Source: Rhabdornis inornatus (taxonomy: Eukaryota > Chordata > Aves > Passeriformes > Rhabdornithidae). From it: 64,000 nucleotides of DNA. The notes beneath the pieces were generated by a model. That model was not told the DNA's origin. It did no database searches and worked only from the letters and a program-made list of their open reading frames with translations. The position numbers and the translations under genes were made by a program. The stretch lies in NCBI GenBank assembly GCA_013397075.1, contig VWZS01002580.1, positions 782,342 through 846,341 of the forward strand. The letters are read 5' to 3'. Shown one piece after another: positions 24,464 through 37,700 of the stretch; within the stretch, counting starts at the first letter, position 1, and every line of letters starts with the position of its first letter.

Positions 24464-27400
24464 GTAAGTACTTCAGGGATGCCCCCAAGGGATGGCTCAT
24501 TTCCTTTCCTCATTGTTCACTTGTCAGCTGGGCAAGGCAGCTGGTCGGAGAGGAGTTGGTGTCGGAGGAGGTCAGAACTTGTAGCACACGGAGTTCACTG
24601 TGTTTTCAGAGAAACAAGCTCTTCCACAAACACACTTCTGACTGCTTTTAGGAGTGCTTTCTGGGCTTTCAAAGCTAATTATTTCAGTGCTGGTTCCTCA
24701 CAACTTCTTAGTTTTATTCTTTTGATGGCCATTAATCGTCAGCACTAATTTGGGAGGGAAAGCAAGGCAGTGTACTTAGAAATATAAAATGAGGCTTGTT
24801 AATAGAGAAAGCTTTCCCGCCTGCCAAAATCTGATCAGTAAAAATATAGGAGCTCTTGTTGCGGGCTTTCAAGGCTTTCCAGTTTTAATGAGATGGTGGC
24901 CCATTCCAGAACAGGGAAGGACTGTGGGATGAGGGGGGGAGGAAACTGCCCCTCTCGAAGGAAAGCTGTGCCCTTGCATCTATTACTTAAAAATTAGTGA
25001 CCCCATCGCTTAAGTGTTTAGTCTCACCAGGCAAGTCACCACGCCTGCAGATAGTTACATGTGAAAAAATTTACTCCCATGTGCTATGAAATTGATTTCC
25101 CTGGTGTTTGTGTAAACATTAGCTTTTAATTTATCTTGTTTACATGCAGTTTTACCCAGCTTGTCTCTTACCTACACACAGGCTCCTCAGGGCTGAGTTT
25201 TGCAGTGCTGCCAGGTTCAGCCATGGGGCCCATTCTGGGCTGGAGGATAAAGCCCTGCTTGAGTCACATGTGGATTTATGTTGCCCCCATTGGCCATATG
25301 GATGCTGGCTAAGGCCCTGAATGATGGCTCTGTGGATAATGAATTCTAAAGTACTGACTTGTTTTAGTCTCCTAAAAATATTTAAATAAAAAAGAATAGT
25401 CATACCTGTTTTTCCTGCATGATTTGATACGAAGTTAGACAACTGGTTTAAGGGAAACCTTTGACTAAGCACCTAAAAGCACAGGCTCTTGAAAGTGTAA
25501 ACTATGTTTGCACTGTTTTGAGTAGAAAATAGACATGCAGAGTTTTAGTGGTGAACTGGCACATTATTAATTCATTAGTAGGAGATAATAATACAGTGAC
25601 AAGTATTAAAAGTAATTTTATTTCTGTTCCTATAATATTTAATATGTCTTTAGTTTAAAAAGATTCATCTTAGTTCTTTACAAAATTGCTTAGTTTTATA
25701 ATGCAAGTTTCTATTCAGAAGCAGCTTTACAGCAACCAGAATTAGAGAACTGATTCCTGAATAAATAGAAATAGTTCTTAGTGCAAGAAATTATATAAAT
25801 AGAGAGTTTTGAGTAAATGTGTCCTCAGAGTCTCAGCTAGCTATGAAATTCATACAGTTTGTCTGTCTAGTTACAAAAGAGGTGCTGTATATAATTTAAT
25901 AGCTGTGTTAACTTCAGCTTATTTTGTCTGAAGGATTATGAACCAACAAGGAACCAGTGAAGAAAATAACTAAGATAAAATGCAAAGCAAAGTTACACAA
26001 TTTAATTCAAGGTTTCTTCTATTAATGATTTTGCTGGTAGGGATCAATCCACCTTGAGCAGCTTCCTCCAACCTGCAGGACAGCAGGTGGGAAAGAGATG
26101 CTCCCTCCTAAGGGGAGCTGAGAGTGGTATGGTGTGTTGAGGAACCTCCACTTATATGCCACCAGCACTGGAAGAAAATTGTGGATTTACAGTGTCGCTG
26201 TCCCCAGCTGGGTCGGCTAATCTTGGACCTTGAGTTGAGAAAGCAAATTGTTTGGATTGCTTCTTCTGTGAAAATGAGATTTTAGGGTGTATTCACAATA
26301 GATGCTCTGAAATTCCCAACAGCCACACAATAAGTAAGTTTTATTTCGGTTTGGGTTTTTTCAAGGATTTCTGAGTCGAAAGGGCCTATGAGCTTTCCTC
26401 AGTTTGGGAAGCTCTGAAGCCATCAAAAAAGAAAGTTTCTATCCTATTCAGTGCAGAAAGACATGGTTACTTGGCTTGTGCCATGAAATATTACTGAAGA
26501 AGTAATCATAATAATATTGGAAATGCCACTTATATTTCTTGTAATCCTAATATAGCTTTATATGCTCTGTTAGAATTGATCTTCTAACAGAGAAGATCAA
26601 TTCTAACAGAATTGCTGTTTTGCCATAATTTCTGCTATTTTCTATATAATAGAGTGCCTAGTAGACCTCTGGAGGAGCATGCATGGGAGTAACAATATAC
26701 TTCTTAGTTTAGATCAGAAGCTACAAATGAAATTAATTTGCCTTCTGCAAACGAATGAAGAGGAGTGAGAGACTGAAAATCAGGATGGCCAACAAATCCC
26801 TTCCTTTTTTTTTTCCCTCCTTTTTAAGAGTGTTCTGAAAGGATGATTTTGGCTTTTTTTGCTGGTCTGTTCTAGGGTATATCACACTCACTTATGAGGA
26901 TGTTTTGCTCCAGTTTAACTGACATGCCTCTTTCTTTTATTCACCACAGTTTCCAGCAAAGCTGAGCACCTTTGAACATCTTTAATCCCTCAGTGAATGA
27001 TTTACATCCTAGCCAAACACATCAAGTTTTGGTCTCTTCAGGAGCCCTCATAACCAGGCATTTAAAAAACTGTCTAAAGGCAAAAAACTTACACGTTTGT
27101 TAAACCTGTCTTTTAAGCCCATCTTACTTATGATAAATTATTTGGGTAGGTGAGTAAGTAGTGGTGGTATTCTGTGGGGTGCAACTCTTGTTTGTGCTAG
27201 TGCAAGTATCGCTGATAACCCTTATTGTGAAGGAATTTGAATACTTGCATACTGTATCAAGAATCAGGTAGTTAGTAGAGAACCGGTGCCAGGGAAGAAT
27301 TGGGAATCAGTGAAGAGGGAAGGCTCAAAAGCCATAGTTTTGCTTGTGGAAGAATCTCCTTGAAGCCATTGATGCTGTGGGTAGGGCTGAAAGGACAGAC

Positions 27401-29251
27401 CCTCACTTGTCTCCCAGGCTGGATGCCAGCAGTGCGGCAAAGAGAAAGTGCAGATTTCTGCCAGAGCTGTGTTTTGGTGCCCAAGTTTGCACAATGCACT
27501 TGTCAGAGAACGCTACATTTCTACTCAGTGTGATTCTCCAGGTCAGTTTATGTTGGGGTAAAATGTTGTTGCCAATTGACAGCTTTCAGATAAATGCAGA
27601 TTATCACAAAATACCAAGCAGTTCAAATGCACTGTTTTCTGTATGCCAGTCACTCACCACCTTCCCCTGCGGGGGCCTGGGTGATGACTGAGGAATATGC
27701 ACTCAGCATTTGAAATGAAGTCAGTCCTGTGGTGAAACCCCTCAGTTACTCAGCAGTTAAGTTCCCTTTGGAACTATTTGCTTTCATTCTTCGTCCTTCC
27801 ATTTCTTTTTCTGCATGCCAGGCTCTAATTGCACCTGCTTTGCTTAGATGTTCCCCGTTTGATGGGAGAGGGCTGGAATACAGTCGCTCACACGGCTTTT
27901 ATTTGGCTTCGAAGGTGTAGTAGGGCAGTGTCCTCTGCATTTGTCAGGTACATTAGGGGTGCTTAGTAAGGAGCAGAGCTTTCCACAGAGAAATTTCTGG
28001 CCATGTAGATTGCAGCTTAGCAAGGTTTTTCTCTTGAATCATTTATGCCTTTCTGAATTAATTTCTCATGAGTATCTTCTTTCAGGTTCATGTTGACCTT
28101 CAGATTTAACAAGCCAAGCCTGACAAGGTAGCTGAGCTTGCTCTTTTGTACAGGTTCTGTCCTCTGCAATTCAAAACAGAACTTTTACCCTCTAGTCAAA
28201 GACTGTTTTCTTTGCTGAAAGGCACTCTGGAAGTTGGTGCTAGCTGTCGTCTTGTGGTTAACATGTTCTGAGCCAACCAGTAGCAAAACTACTAGTAAAT
28301 CCTGCAGGATCAGGGAAAACCCCAGGTCATATCAAAGATGGATAATACAACTACAGTTTTGTTTGGATTTTTTGCCATATATACATATGTCTGCAGCACT
28401 GCAGTTTAACTTCGTTTGCCTTACATTTGATGATTTAAAATACTGTTTCACATCATAGCCTTTTTTTGAGAGGCTACTGTAATGAAACCGTCTTTTATGT
28501 GTACTAGAGGTGTTCCCAAGAACACCAAAGCAGCAGTTCCACTCTGGGTCCCATAAATAGAAATATCCTTAGGGAAAAGTCAGGTAAAGAACCTCTTTAC
28601 AGTTTGTAACTTCCCATCGTCCTGAATGTAGACGCTGCAGCATTTCTGAGAAACCTCTTCTTTAACGGGTTGTTGGAACCTTTTTATTGTGCCATCTAAT
28701 AAAAACTTTAAATACTTTAAGAAGTCTTCTGAACCATTTTATTTTAAATTTGAAGGAGCTGAGGTTGTGTATGTGTATACAGAGGTTGACTAATGACTTA
28801 ACAAGTAAATCCTCAATGGAATTATTCAATTATTATTCAATTAATAGAATTACGGCTTCACTTTTTTTTTTTTTAATTAGAAGCCTTTACAGCTCAACTG
28901 TTCAAGCTGAAATACTTATGGACGGCAGTGACTCAAAGGAAAAAACATTCTCAGCCTCTGGTTTGGTAGTATTTTACATATCAATTAAGATACAGAAAAT
29001 ATATCAAGAGATGCTTACTAATTTGTATGGGGAGGTGAGGCAGCAGAGCTGGGAAAAGCAGCCAGAACTCAAAGAGCAGAAGCTGAGGTAAGGGAATTAC
29101 TTTAGCTACCGTGTATTGGTTTTATCACTGAGTTAACTCTACTGAATTGTATTGGAATTGTTTTCAGTTATTCTTGCTTTTTAACCAAGGTACAGTAACA
29201 AATCCTGAGATGCATTAATGCATAAACGTAGAATGTTAATAGGAGTGTTTC
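24464..29251. other. TBC1D1 intron, unique sequence
   Basis: AT-rich, with no recognised exon or interspersed repeat. It contains the perfect inverted repeat at 26566-26610, listed separately. The overlapping open frames around 27264-27691 on both strands show no family resemblance or consistent splice sites. Confidence 0.55.
26566..26610. repeat. Perfect 20-bp inverted repeat with 5-nt loop
   Basis: Positions 26566-26585 are the exact reverse complement of 26591-26610, with aacag as the loop. The arm reads tctgttagaattgatcttct. The stem is too short for a normal microRNA precursor, and no T-run terminator follows. It could form a hairpin in DNA or RNA. Confidence 0.9.
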
Positions 29252-30142
29252 CACAGAATCACAGAATAAGCTGTGTTGGAGGGACCAACTAGGATGAAGC
29301 CCAGCTTCCTGGCCTTGCAAAAGACACCCCCAAGAGTCACACCACATGCGTTGTCCAAACACTTCTTGAGCTCTGTCAGGCTTGGTGCTGTGACCACTTC
29401 CCTGGGGAGCCTGTTCCAATGCCCAACCACCCTCTGGGTGAAGAACCTTTTTTTAATGTCCGACCTAAACCTCCCTGACATAACTTCAAGCCATTCCTTT
29501 GTGTTCTATCACTGGTCACCAAAGAGAAGAGATAAGTATTTGCCCCTCTTCTTCCCCTCATGAGGAAGTTGTAGACTGGAATGAGGTCTTATCTCAGTCT
29601 CCTCTTCTTGAGGCTGAATCGACAAAGTGCCCTCAGCCACTCCTCATACAACTTCCCCTCAAGGCCCTTCACCATCCTCATTTCTCTCCTTTGGGCACAT
29701 TCTAACAGCTTTATATCTTTATTATACCGTGACACCCAAAACTACACACAGCATGTCAGGTGAGGCCACCCCAGTGCAGAACAGAGCAGGACAATCCCCT
29801 CCCTTGCCTGGCTGGTGATGCTGTGCCTGAGCTCCACAGGACATGCTTGGCCCTCCTGGCTGCCAGGGCACTGCTGACTCATGTTCAACTTGCCATTGTC
29901 CCCCAGGTCCCTTTCCATGGCACTGCTTTTCAGGATCTCATTACCCAGTCTGTCTGTACAACCAAGGTTGCCCCATCTCAGGTGCAGAATCTGGCACTTC
30001 CCCTTGTTGAACTTCTATGTTTGGTGATTGCCCAATCTGCTAGTTTATCAAGGTCACTCTGCCGGGCCTCCCTGCCTTTGAGAGAATCACAGCTCCTCCC
30101 AGTTTTCTGTCATCTGCAAACTTGCTTAGTATCCCTTTTTTA
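29252..30142 (-). mobile_element. CR1 LINE, 5'-truncated 3' end (minus strand)
   Basis: Reading the minus strand from about 30142, the CR1 ORF2 C-terminal half appears in pieces. It ends with a well-preserved stretch near 29470-29340: GRFRSDIKKRFFTQRVVGHW then NRLPREVVTAPSLTELKKC. The 3' end at 29252 is the CR1 signature (plus-strand cacagaatcacagaa). Frameshifts make it inactive. It appears better preserved than the copy at 11750. All open frames in this interval belong to it. Confidence 0.93.
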
Positions 30143-33100
30143 AAGTAAACTCACTCTGAAAAGCATGGTTTTCTTACTGAGAAGCAAGAGTGAGGTTCAG
30201 GCACCCTTACCCTGTTTCAGTGGACTAGAGCATAACAACAGGGTTTCTGCTGCCTCTTTTCCCTTGTGCTTTCAATTTCCCAAAAGCCCATGCCAGTATT
30301 CCTGGATCAGATGGCCAGGTGCATGAAAGCTGCAGTTCTTAGCCTGGATGAAATCCCCTGTAGGTTGCATGTAAATTAGTAGGTGCCATGCAGCAACATG
30401 GTGTTCAAGGGGGGCCGCTGGTGCTGAGGACAGGTTCTATACCTCACTCTGGGAAGTGACTTTTATTTTGAATTGGCCCTAATTTGGTGCTGTGACCAAA
30501 TGCCTGTTTGCAGTGAAATGTATCACAGAATGAAGGTTTAGTTTTGTTTGAATGGGTGGCAGTTCTGGTGTTTTGAGACACCCCCATAAATGTAGTCTGT
30601 CACACAAGAAGTGAAATGAGAGAATCCACTCTCAAACACATTTGTGGTTCAAAATAAAATAGTGAAGTAGATTATACTTGATTATACCAGATTATACTTG
30701 AGAGTCCAGTTAGAGAAGCTGGACAAAGAGCATACACAGGGCTTTGGCTGTGTGGACAGACTGTGGCACAGTGGATGGCCCTGATGGAGGGAGTAGGAGC
30801 CCATCAGGGAATTTTTGTTTTATTGGGATGTTGACCTTTCGGCTAGTGCTTGGTGAAAATATCAGGGTTGGAAAGGTTATCTGGAATTTCTGTGCCCTAG
30901 ACTTCTGTATGTTACTAACTGATGAACTGTGAAGAGCATGCAAAAATGTTTCTTGTCTTCCATTCTCAGGGCACTGTGTATGTAAGCACACATGTTGTTG
31001 GTCACATTTTAAAACCAAACCAAACAGTATTCTGGAGTATCTGGAAGCTTCTTTCCAACTCGAGTGCTAGCTTTGGACATGTGAATGTTTGTCTTTATAG
31101 CTTTGCTGCACCATGACTATAATCAAAAGCATGGGTTTTTTTTCCAGGGGACACCTTTGATATGCAGCTACCAAACAGGATTTTCAAGTATAGATAGTCT
31201 GTGAAATTGTAGGTTTGGGGAGAAGAGGCTGCTTATGCATAGTTACACAGGTACACTCCCTGCCACTGAAAATGGCAAAGCTGGGCTAAACTAAACAGCT
31301 CCTTTCTTTTTCAATGAACTATTTTGGAGGATTTATGTGTTTATTTCAAGAAGCTATGTAGCCAAATATCTTACTTTTACCAAATCTTAACAGTTGCCTC
31401 TCTATTTACTGAACTACTGGTCTGCTGCAGTAGTACCAGTGAGGTGAGCTTACTGAAGCCGTTGTCATGGAAATTTGGATGGCTGGCACTAAATGTTTCA
31501 TGCTGGTTTTGTTTCTGTGGAGCTTTTTATAGCTTCTAATCGCCTCAAATGCAACTCATGGAAAAGGAAATTCGTAGAAATGCTTTGGAGTTTTAGACTA
31601 TTATGTACAAGGGGCCTGTCTTTAAAACTGGTGTTACCCGGAACCTGAACCAGTAATATGTTTTGGAATTTCAGATTTGGGTATGTCCCATTGGAATGTA
31701 TAACCTACAGAGTTTATCATTCTGTGAAAGCAACATTTCTGCTTGACATACAGTCATTGAAGGCTGACCTTTTCAGACTAAAACATATTTATTATATGCA
31801 AACAGAGTTCATGCAGTGATGTGGTTTTGTTTATGAAATATGGAATCATATAAAAATTATTTATTTTAGCTTGTTATAATTCCATCAGCATTTTTTTTCT
31901 TCTGTTTTACAGCAGAGAAGGATGAAAACTGATGAGCTAACTGCTCTTTTAAGTGAAAGTTGCAGTAGTTTTCATGGGATGTTTAGTCATTACTTTCCCA
32001 TCCTGTTCTCTTGAGAGTTGACCTGAGGCAGCTGAAATCTGTTACTGTGTGAAAAAGCAGTAAATGTGCTCATCCACAAGCAGATCAGTTCACCAGGATT
32101 TTGTACCAGTCAGGCAGAATGCTGGAAAAAGCTGATCAGCTTCTTCACTCCAGTTCCCCTGGGGCCTTTATAAGTTTAATGTTCGAGTAAGATTGTTCCA
32201 ATTAAAAACATCATCTGTCCCTGTGCCTCCCACCAGCAACCCTAGGAAGAAGAGCTGTGTTGCTGTCTGTTTCCATGGGAAGTCTGTCAACTCTGTTGTC
32301 AGAGTAAGAGATGGCATTTTAATCCGCTGCAGATAGAACTTACACATCATGTCAACCAAAAGCATTCGTAGGTTGACTTCCCTCCACTACCTTCCTTTGT
32401 GAAAATGTCAAAACAAATTTTGAGGGGAGGGGGATTTTGGCACACATTTGGATCAGCTATCAAGAAGGTTATATCAGAAATAACCTTAGTTGTTATGAGG
32501 ATGCACATGGAGTTTTCCTCCTTTCTTGTTTGGAGTTGGATGTTGATAAAAAGGACAGAAGAATTTCAGGCTTTTTTTTGAATTTGTAAAGAAATTATAT
32601 TCACTTCTGTTCTGCTTATCACTGTTTTGCCAGTTACACCAATTTTGATAACTACCAAAAGCCCAAGAGCAAAGGAGACCAGGAGAGAGCCTGTATCCTA
32701 TTGTACAAACGAAATTTAATCTGATTAATAATTTTTTTAAAAAAAGGTACTAATGTCCTAAGTCCTGTTACTGCCTTTCAATAAAAGGCAACAATAAAAC
32801 ACAAATAACAGCAAAAGAAAAATTCTCTGCACCACTTCAAAAAAAGTCAAAACAGAAAAGAACTCTTGTCCTGAAAGCTTTAAAATGCCATTGCTTTCTT
32901 TTTCCATTTATAGCTATTTAGGAATAGGCTTCCTTCTGTTTCCCACCCTATAGCCTCCAGCAAAGTCCCAAACCTGTCTCAACCCTGTGAAGGGAGCTGC
33001 TTGCAGTTCCATCTTGCACCTCTCTCAAAAAAGGGATTTAATCTCTGTTGATAATGAATGAGCACAGATATTTCTAGTTATTGCTTTACGACAGGTATTG

Positions 33101-36100
33101 CCTCATTGTTCAGTACTCACCTTGTAAAATGGGAGGCAGGAACCCTGTAGGTATGACCAGCAACTGCTTCTGTGTCTTGAAATACTGTTTTCATTTGAGA
33201 AATTGTGTGAAAAGAAAATTTTGAAAAAATATGGAAAAAATACAACTGAAGATGTTAATGCCTTATTTGAAATATCTTTTGATTTATTCCACAATTGTTC
33301 CATGTAAGTTTATGGTACTGAATGGAGGAGCTGATAATTCTGTACTAGATGAAAAGAAATGGTTTTTATTGTAAAGACACAAAGGATTGGGCAAATATGA
33401 ATTAGTGAACACCATGTAATAAGCCCACCAGAGTATACCTATATTCTTCCCAAAAGCACAATTTGTAGGAATACCCCCTTCAGAGCCAGTCCAGTGCTAT
33501 TGTGTTTGGAGGTATTCTCAATACACATGGAGACTTTGCCAACTGCAGTTTGCTTTTGGGTTGTGCATTTTCATGGGGAAGAGTCCAAAAGTAAAAAGCA
33601 ATCTAGGACCTGGCAGTTTATTTATGGAGAGTAGCCAGCTTTTTTTGTATTTCAGGCTTCAAGTAAGGTATATCTTAAAGGGTTTCTTACACATGCTTTT
33701 AAGTGCATTAGCAACATGATGCATCTCTCTTGGGGTGAAAGCACCATCACAAAACAGAACAGTCCAACTTCATTAGAATACCAAGTCCACTTAAGTTATA
33801 TTTCTGTGCTTGTTTACAGTACTCTTTGAATGGATTCTGCAAATACTGGTTTGGGGATCTTTTCAAAAGGAAAGAAAACCTTTTTCCGTCTCTTTAAATT
33901 ACATGGTGTGCTCTCAAACTCACCTGACTTTGCAAAAAGTGTACTCTTTTCTGTCTGGCTGAGGAATCATGAGGAATGTTCTTGAGCTGAGATTTGCCTG
34001 TAATATTAAAAGGAATGCGATACTGTGAAAGTGGCACAAAGTACTCATGACATCAGTCTGCAGTACTTTTAACAATCTTCTGGAGATAGCACTTGGTGTG
34101 TGTGAGAAGTCTAGTCCCCTTTACAGCTTTTTATGATAATGTGTATACAGTTAAGAGTATGTGTTGGCTACATGGAGCTCTACTTTTGGTGCTTACTGTG
34201 TCAGTCATCTCAGATGATGCAAGTGGCATTCATCCACTCATCCAAGTCAAAAAGAACTAGATTTAAACAGATAATTCTCTTCTGCCGCACGCAGAATATC
34301 CTTTGAATTTTAGTGCAGATTCATCAGCTTCTTGCATGCATCCCTGCAAAGTTTGAGTCTTAGCCTTATTCTCTGTATAATGCCCATTCAAACCTTACTA
34401 AGGAAACCATGCCCACATGTAAACATGTGTGTGACTGTTCTTCCTTTCATGGGCCCATGATGATATTCAGCTGTTGAACTCTCCCTTATTAAGGCTGAAA
34501 CAACACCTCTGTCTTGCTTTTGTAGGTTTCACAGCCCTTTCTAAGCAGCACACCTGCACTGTGGTTACTCCTGCTGGCTGCTACCCTGGCTACCCCTCCA
34601 AGCCCTCTGGTTGTGCTCCAACTTGTTCTCCTTTTCAAAAGACATTCATGAGTTCCCTGGTTAAGTGAGACACCCAGTGCATCTGATGTACTATAGAGAG
34701 AAATGTGCTAGACCAACGTGTGTGGCTGGTGAAGCTGCTAAGAGTGGCACAGTTCATAGCTGTTTTGTGAGCAGTGAGGATACGGCAGCAAAATTTTGGA
34801 TCATATGTGTTGAGAAGTGAAGTCATGGAGTAAAGGTGACTTGTTTGTCTGTGCACCTGTCAATCCTAAGTACTTAGTGAGCTGTTGGTAAAAATGTTGC
34901 TTTAGTTCTGGTGCCTTCACTATGCACAGAAAAACTGACAGGAGCCTGCAAGGATAGTGGTCAGCCAGGGACTGGAAGGCCTGTAAACTTTGTTGTTCCC
35001 TGAATTAAATCTGGGTTTGATTGGCTTTGTGGGAGGAATAAAAATAAAATCAAATCTGTTCATTAAGGGTCAATGGGTAAAAAGGTTTTAAAGCAATGAT
35101 TGAAGTTAATGACTGGAAAAAGTCAGGCAGGTGTAGGAGACTGTAGACCAGTCTCTAAGCAAGATAACAGAAGAAAAAAAGGCCATGTGAAGACACTTGA
35201 GATAAGATGTGGATATAAAAAGCCTTTCACTGAAATAGAAATTAACTGCAAAAGTTTATAACTCTTTTCTGCCTTGAATTTCTGCTAGTGCCAGAGAGTA
35301 AGGAAATTCTGCCTTGGTATTCCTACTTGGAAGTTAGCTGGATGTGGCCCCCAGCATCTCACCAAAGTTTGAAGTTGTATCTAACTTGGAAGTTTGCCTT
35401 GCTTTCTGTGGGAGGCTGCAGCATCAGAGGTCACTTCCAATTAAATTATTCTGTAATTTTGGAAGGAGAAATTGTGCAGTATCTCAATTTAAAAGAAGAA
35501 GAGTATCTGTAAAATATGTTAATTAAAATGCTTTTGATTTAAAAATGCCAAACTTTCAATCCTATGAGTGGAGAAAAGTGTTTGAGAAGTCAGTTGGCCA
35601 CTACTGCGGATTAAGGAGTGGTAAGGACAGGAAATGCTGATCTATGTTGATTTCTGGAGAGTTATTTTGCCACCAGTGTGCTAAAAACAGACCAGCTGCT
35701 TTTTATTACATATCAAACTGCTGAAGTAAAGACTTCTATGCAGTGTTTGTAAAAATGCAAATAAATACTGTGCTGTATTACCTTTTATAGTGTTGTATAT
35801 GTTTAAAAATTATTTTAATTTTATCATTCTACTACTTTTACAAAATATTCCATGATTGTAAATAACTCTGGATGACAAAAATATTGCTATCTGTCCTGAC
35901 AACCAGATAGCTTCTCCCACAGTTAAATAGCTGCGTACCGTATCTTACTGTAGCAGTACTCTCTGTTAAAATAAAGGAGGAAAGATACTAACAGCAAGCA
36001 GTATTAGATTTCTTGACATATTTTATTGAGCCTGCTCTATTGATCAGGGAGAAAAAACAAGTAAAAGCACTTTAAAATAATTCAGATGTCCTCTCTTGCT

Positions 36101-37504
36101 TGAGTAAGCTAGCAAAATTCAATCAAAACATCTACTTGTTTCAAGAGTTTTTGAAAGATTTTCAAGTCTTTGTTCTAGCTGGGGTGGTGTGAGACCTTCT
36201 GAGGTTCAGCCTAAGAATCTGACCCTAATGTTTTTCAGTCTCCAGCAATTTCTGGAGTCTGTTGCATAAGACCAGTTCCTGTCACCACAGGTCTGTCTTA
36301 GGTTAAACAAAACTCCCTATGTCCTTGAAATCGTTAAGACAGTGCTTGAGCCCTTCACTGACCTGAAGCCTTATGCAGAGACTGGTAGGTATAAACAGGT
36401 AGATTTGTACTGCATGTATAAACATTGCATAATAGAATAATAAATTATCCCACTTTTTTCTTTTTTCACCTTGTCCTCCCAGCTGATATGCTAGCAGTTC
36501 TTTTCCAGTGGCACATTCTGCTTTCTTAGCTACTATGTATAAAAGAAACAAGGAATCTTTTTTTTAGTCTAGTCTTGCTTACCAAAACTCAGCTGTTGCA
36601 TTCAGCTGTTACTGGGCTCTTTTATTTAAATAGTTTCTAACTCTTTCTTAAATCTACTGACAGGATAAAGACCTTAACCTCTTACATGCTTGTAAACTTA
36701 CAGGGTGACTGCTAGTTTCAAGGGGTAAAAATGCAACTGCGATTTGTGTGGGGGGGAAGAGCTGTTCTTTGTTCTCAGATGCTGCAAACCCATGCATTCT
36801 TAAAAATTACTGCCTCTTGTGATGATTTGGTGCATGGCATAGAAGCTGTAGCTATTTGTCTTGTAACTGAGTAACATGCACTAGGAAGTCCTAGGTGTTG
36901 GTTTGTATTTTGGTTGAATACCCACAAGCCAAGTCACAAGAATACTCAGCATTTCAGTTCTCTGCTTTGTCTCTGCAAAGTAAACATTCTCATTATAGCA
37001 GAAATAATGTGGTACACTTAAAAAAACCCCACAAGTCCAGTGTTATTTTTAATGGTTATAGATACATGATCTTTTTCTGTATCTAATTCAGACACTCTAA
37101 ACACAAAACCTTTTCCTTTGTACATTTCAGTTGTGTCTTCTGTTCAGCAGGCTTGTTTGGCCTGAAGTGATAAGAAGGTAATGCTCTGTGTTTGATAAAG
37201 GTTCGTTGTTGCTTACACTGATGTTCTGCACATAGTTTTTTGGTTTTAGGGAAATAATTTTAGGTCAGCAGTGTTTTTTCTGATTACAGAAATAATCTTT
37301 ATCCACTAATTATTTATTTATATTAAGAAAAAAGTCAGAAAACACCTAAGAATAGAAGTATGCTAGAAAAGAGGATTTGCATGACATGAAGAAATCCTAC
37401 CTGTGTGCAACAGTCTTCCCGCACTGTCTTAGCAGGTTCAGAGTAGTAGGTACGATTACTAACAGTTCTGAATAAAAGCAGTTGGTATCTGTATCACCAA
37501 GGTG
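30143..37504. other. TBC1D1 intron, unique sequence
   Basis: No exon, RNA gene or repeat that I recognise. The longest frame is 102 codons (minus, 30710-31018) and has no supporting signals. The sequence is AT-rich throughout. Confidence 0.55.
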
Positions 37505-37700
37505 ATGTAGGGTGGCCCCTCAGGAGATCATCTAGTTCAGCCTGCTGCTCAAAGCAGGGTCACCTAGAGCAGGCTGCTCAGCCCATGTCCAGAGTTCGTA
37601 TATCCACAACGATGGAGACTCAGCAATTTCTCTGAGCAACCTATGCCAGCTTGTGGCCACCTTTGCAATAAAAAAAAAATATTTTTTCTTGTGTTCATGA
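37505..37700 (-). mobile_element. Short CR1 fragment (minus strand)
   Basis: The plus-strand text ggagatcatctagttcagcc, ctcaaagcagggtcacctag, agcaggctgctca and atggagactcagcaatttct is the reverse complement of the CR1 3' region as it occurs across birds. It ends near ttttttcttgtgttcatg. Only about 200 bp remain and there is no coding capacity. Confidence 0.88.

Noticed and set aside
26566..26610. microRNA precursor
   Set aside because: The stem is 20 bp and the loop 5 nt, shorter than usual precursors of about 33 bp stem. No flanking stem extension is seen.
29168..30143. Overlapping frames of up to 127 codons
   Set aside because: They are pieces of the minus-strand CR1. Only the minus-strand RT C-terminal stretch is real coding ancestry, and it is inactive.
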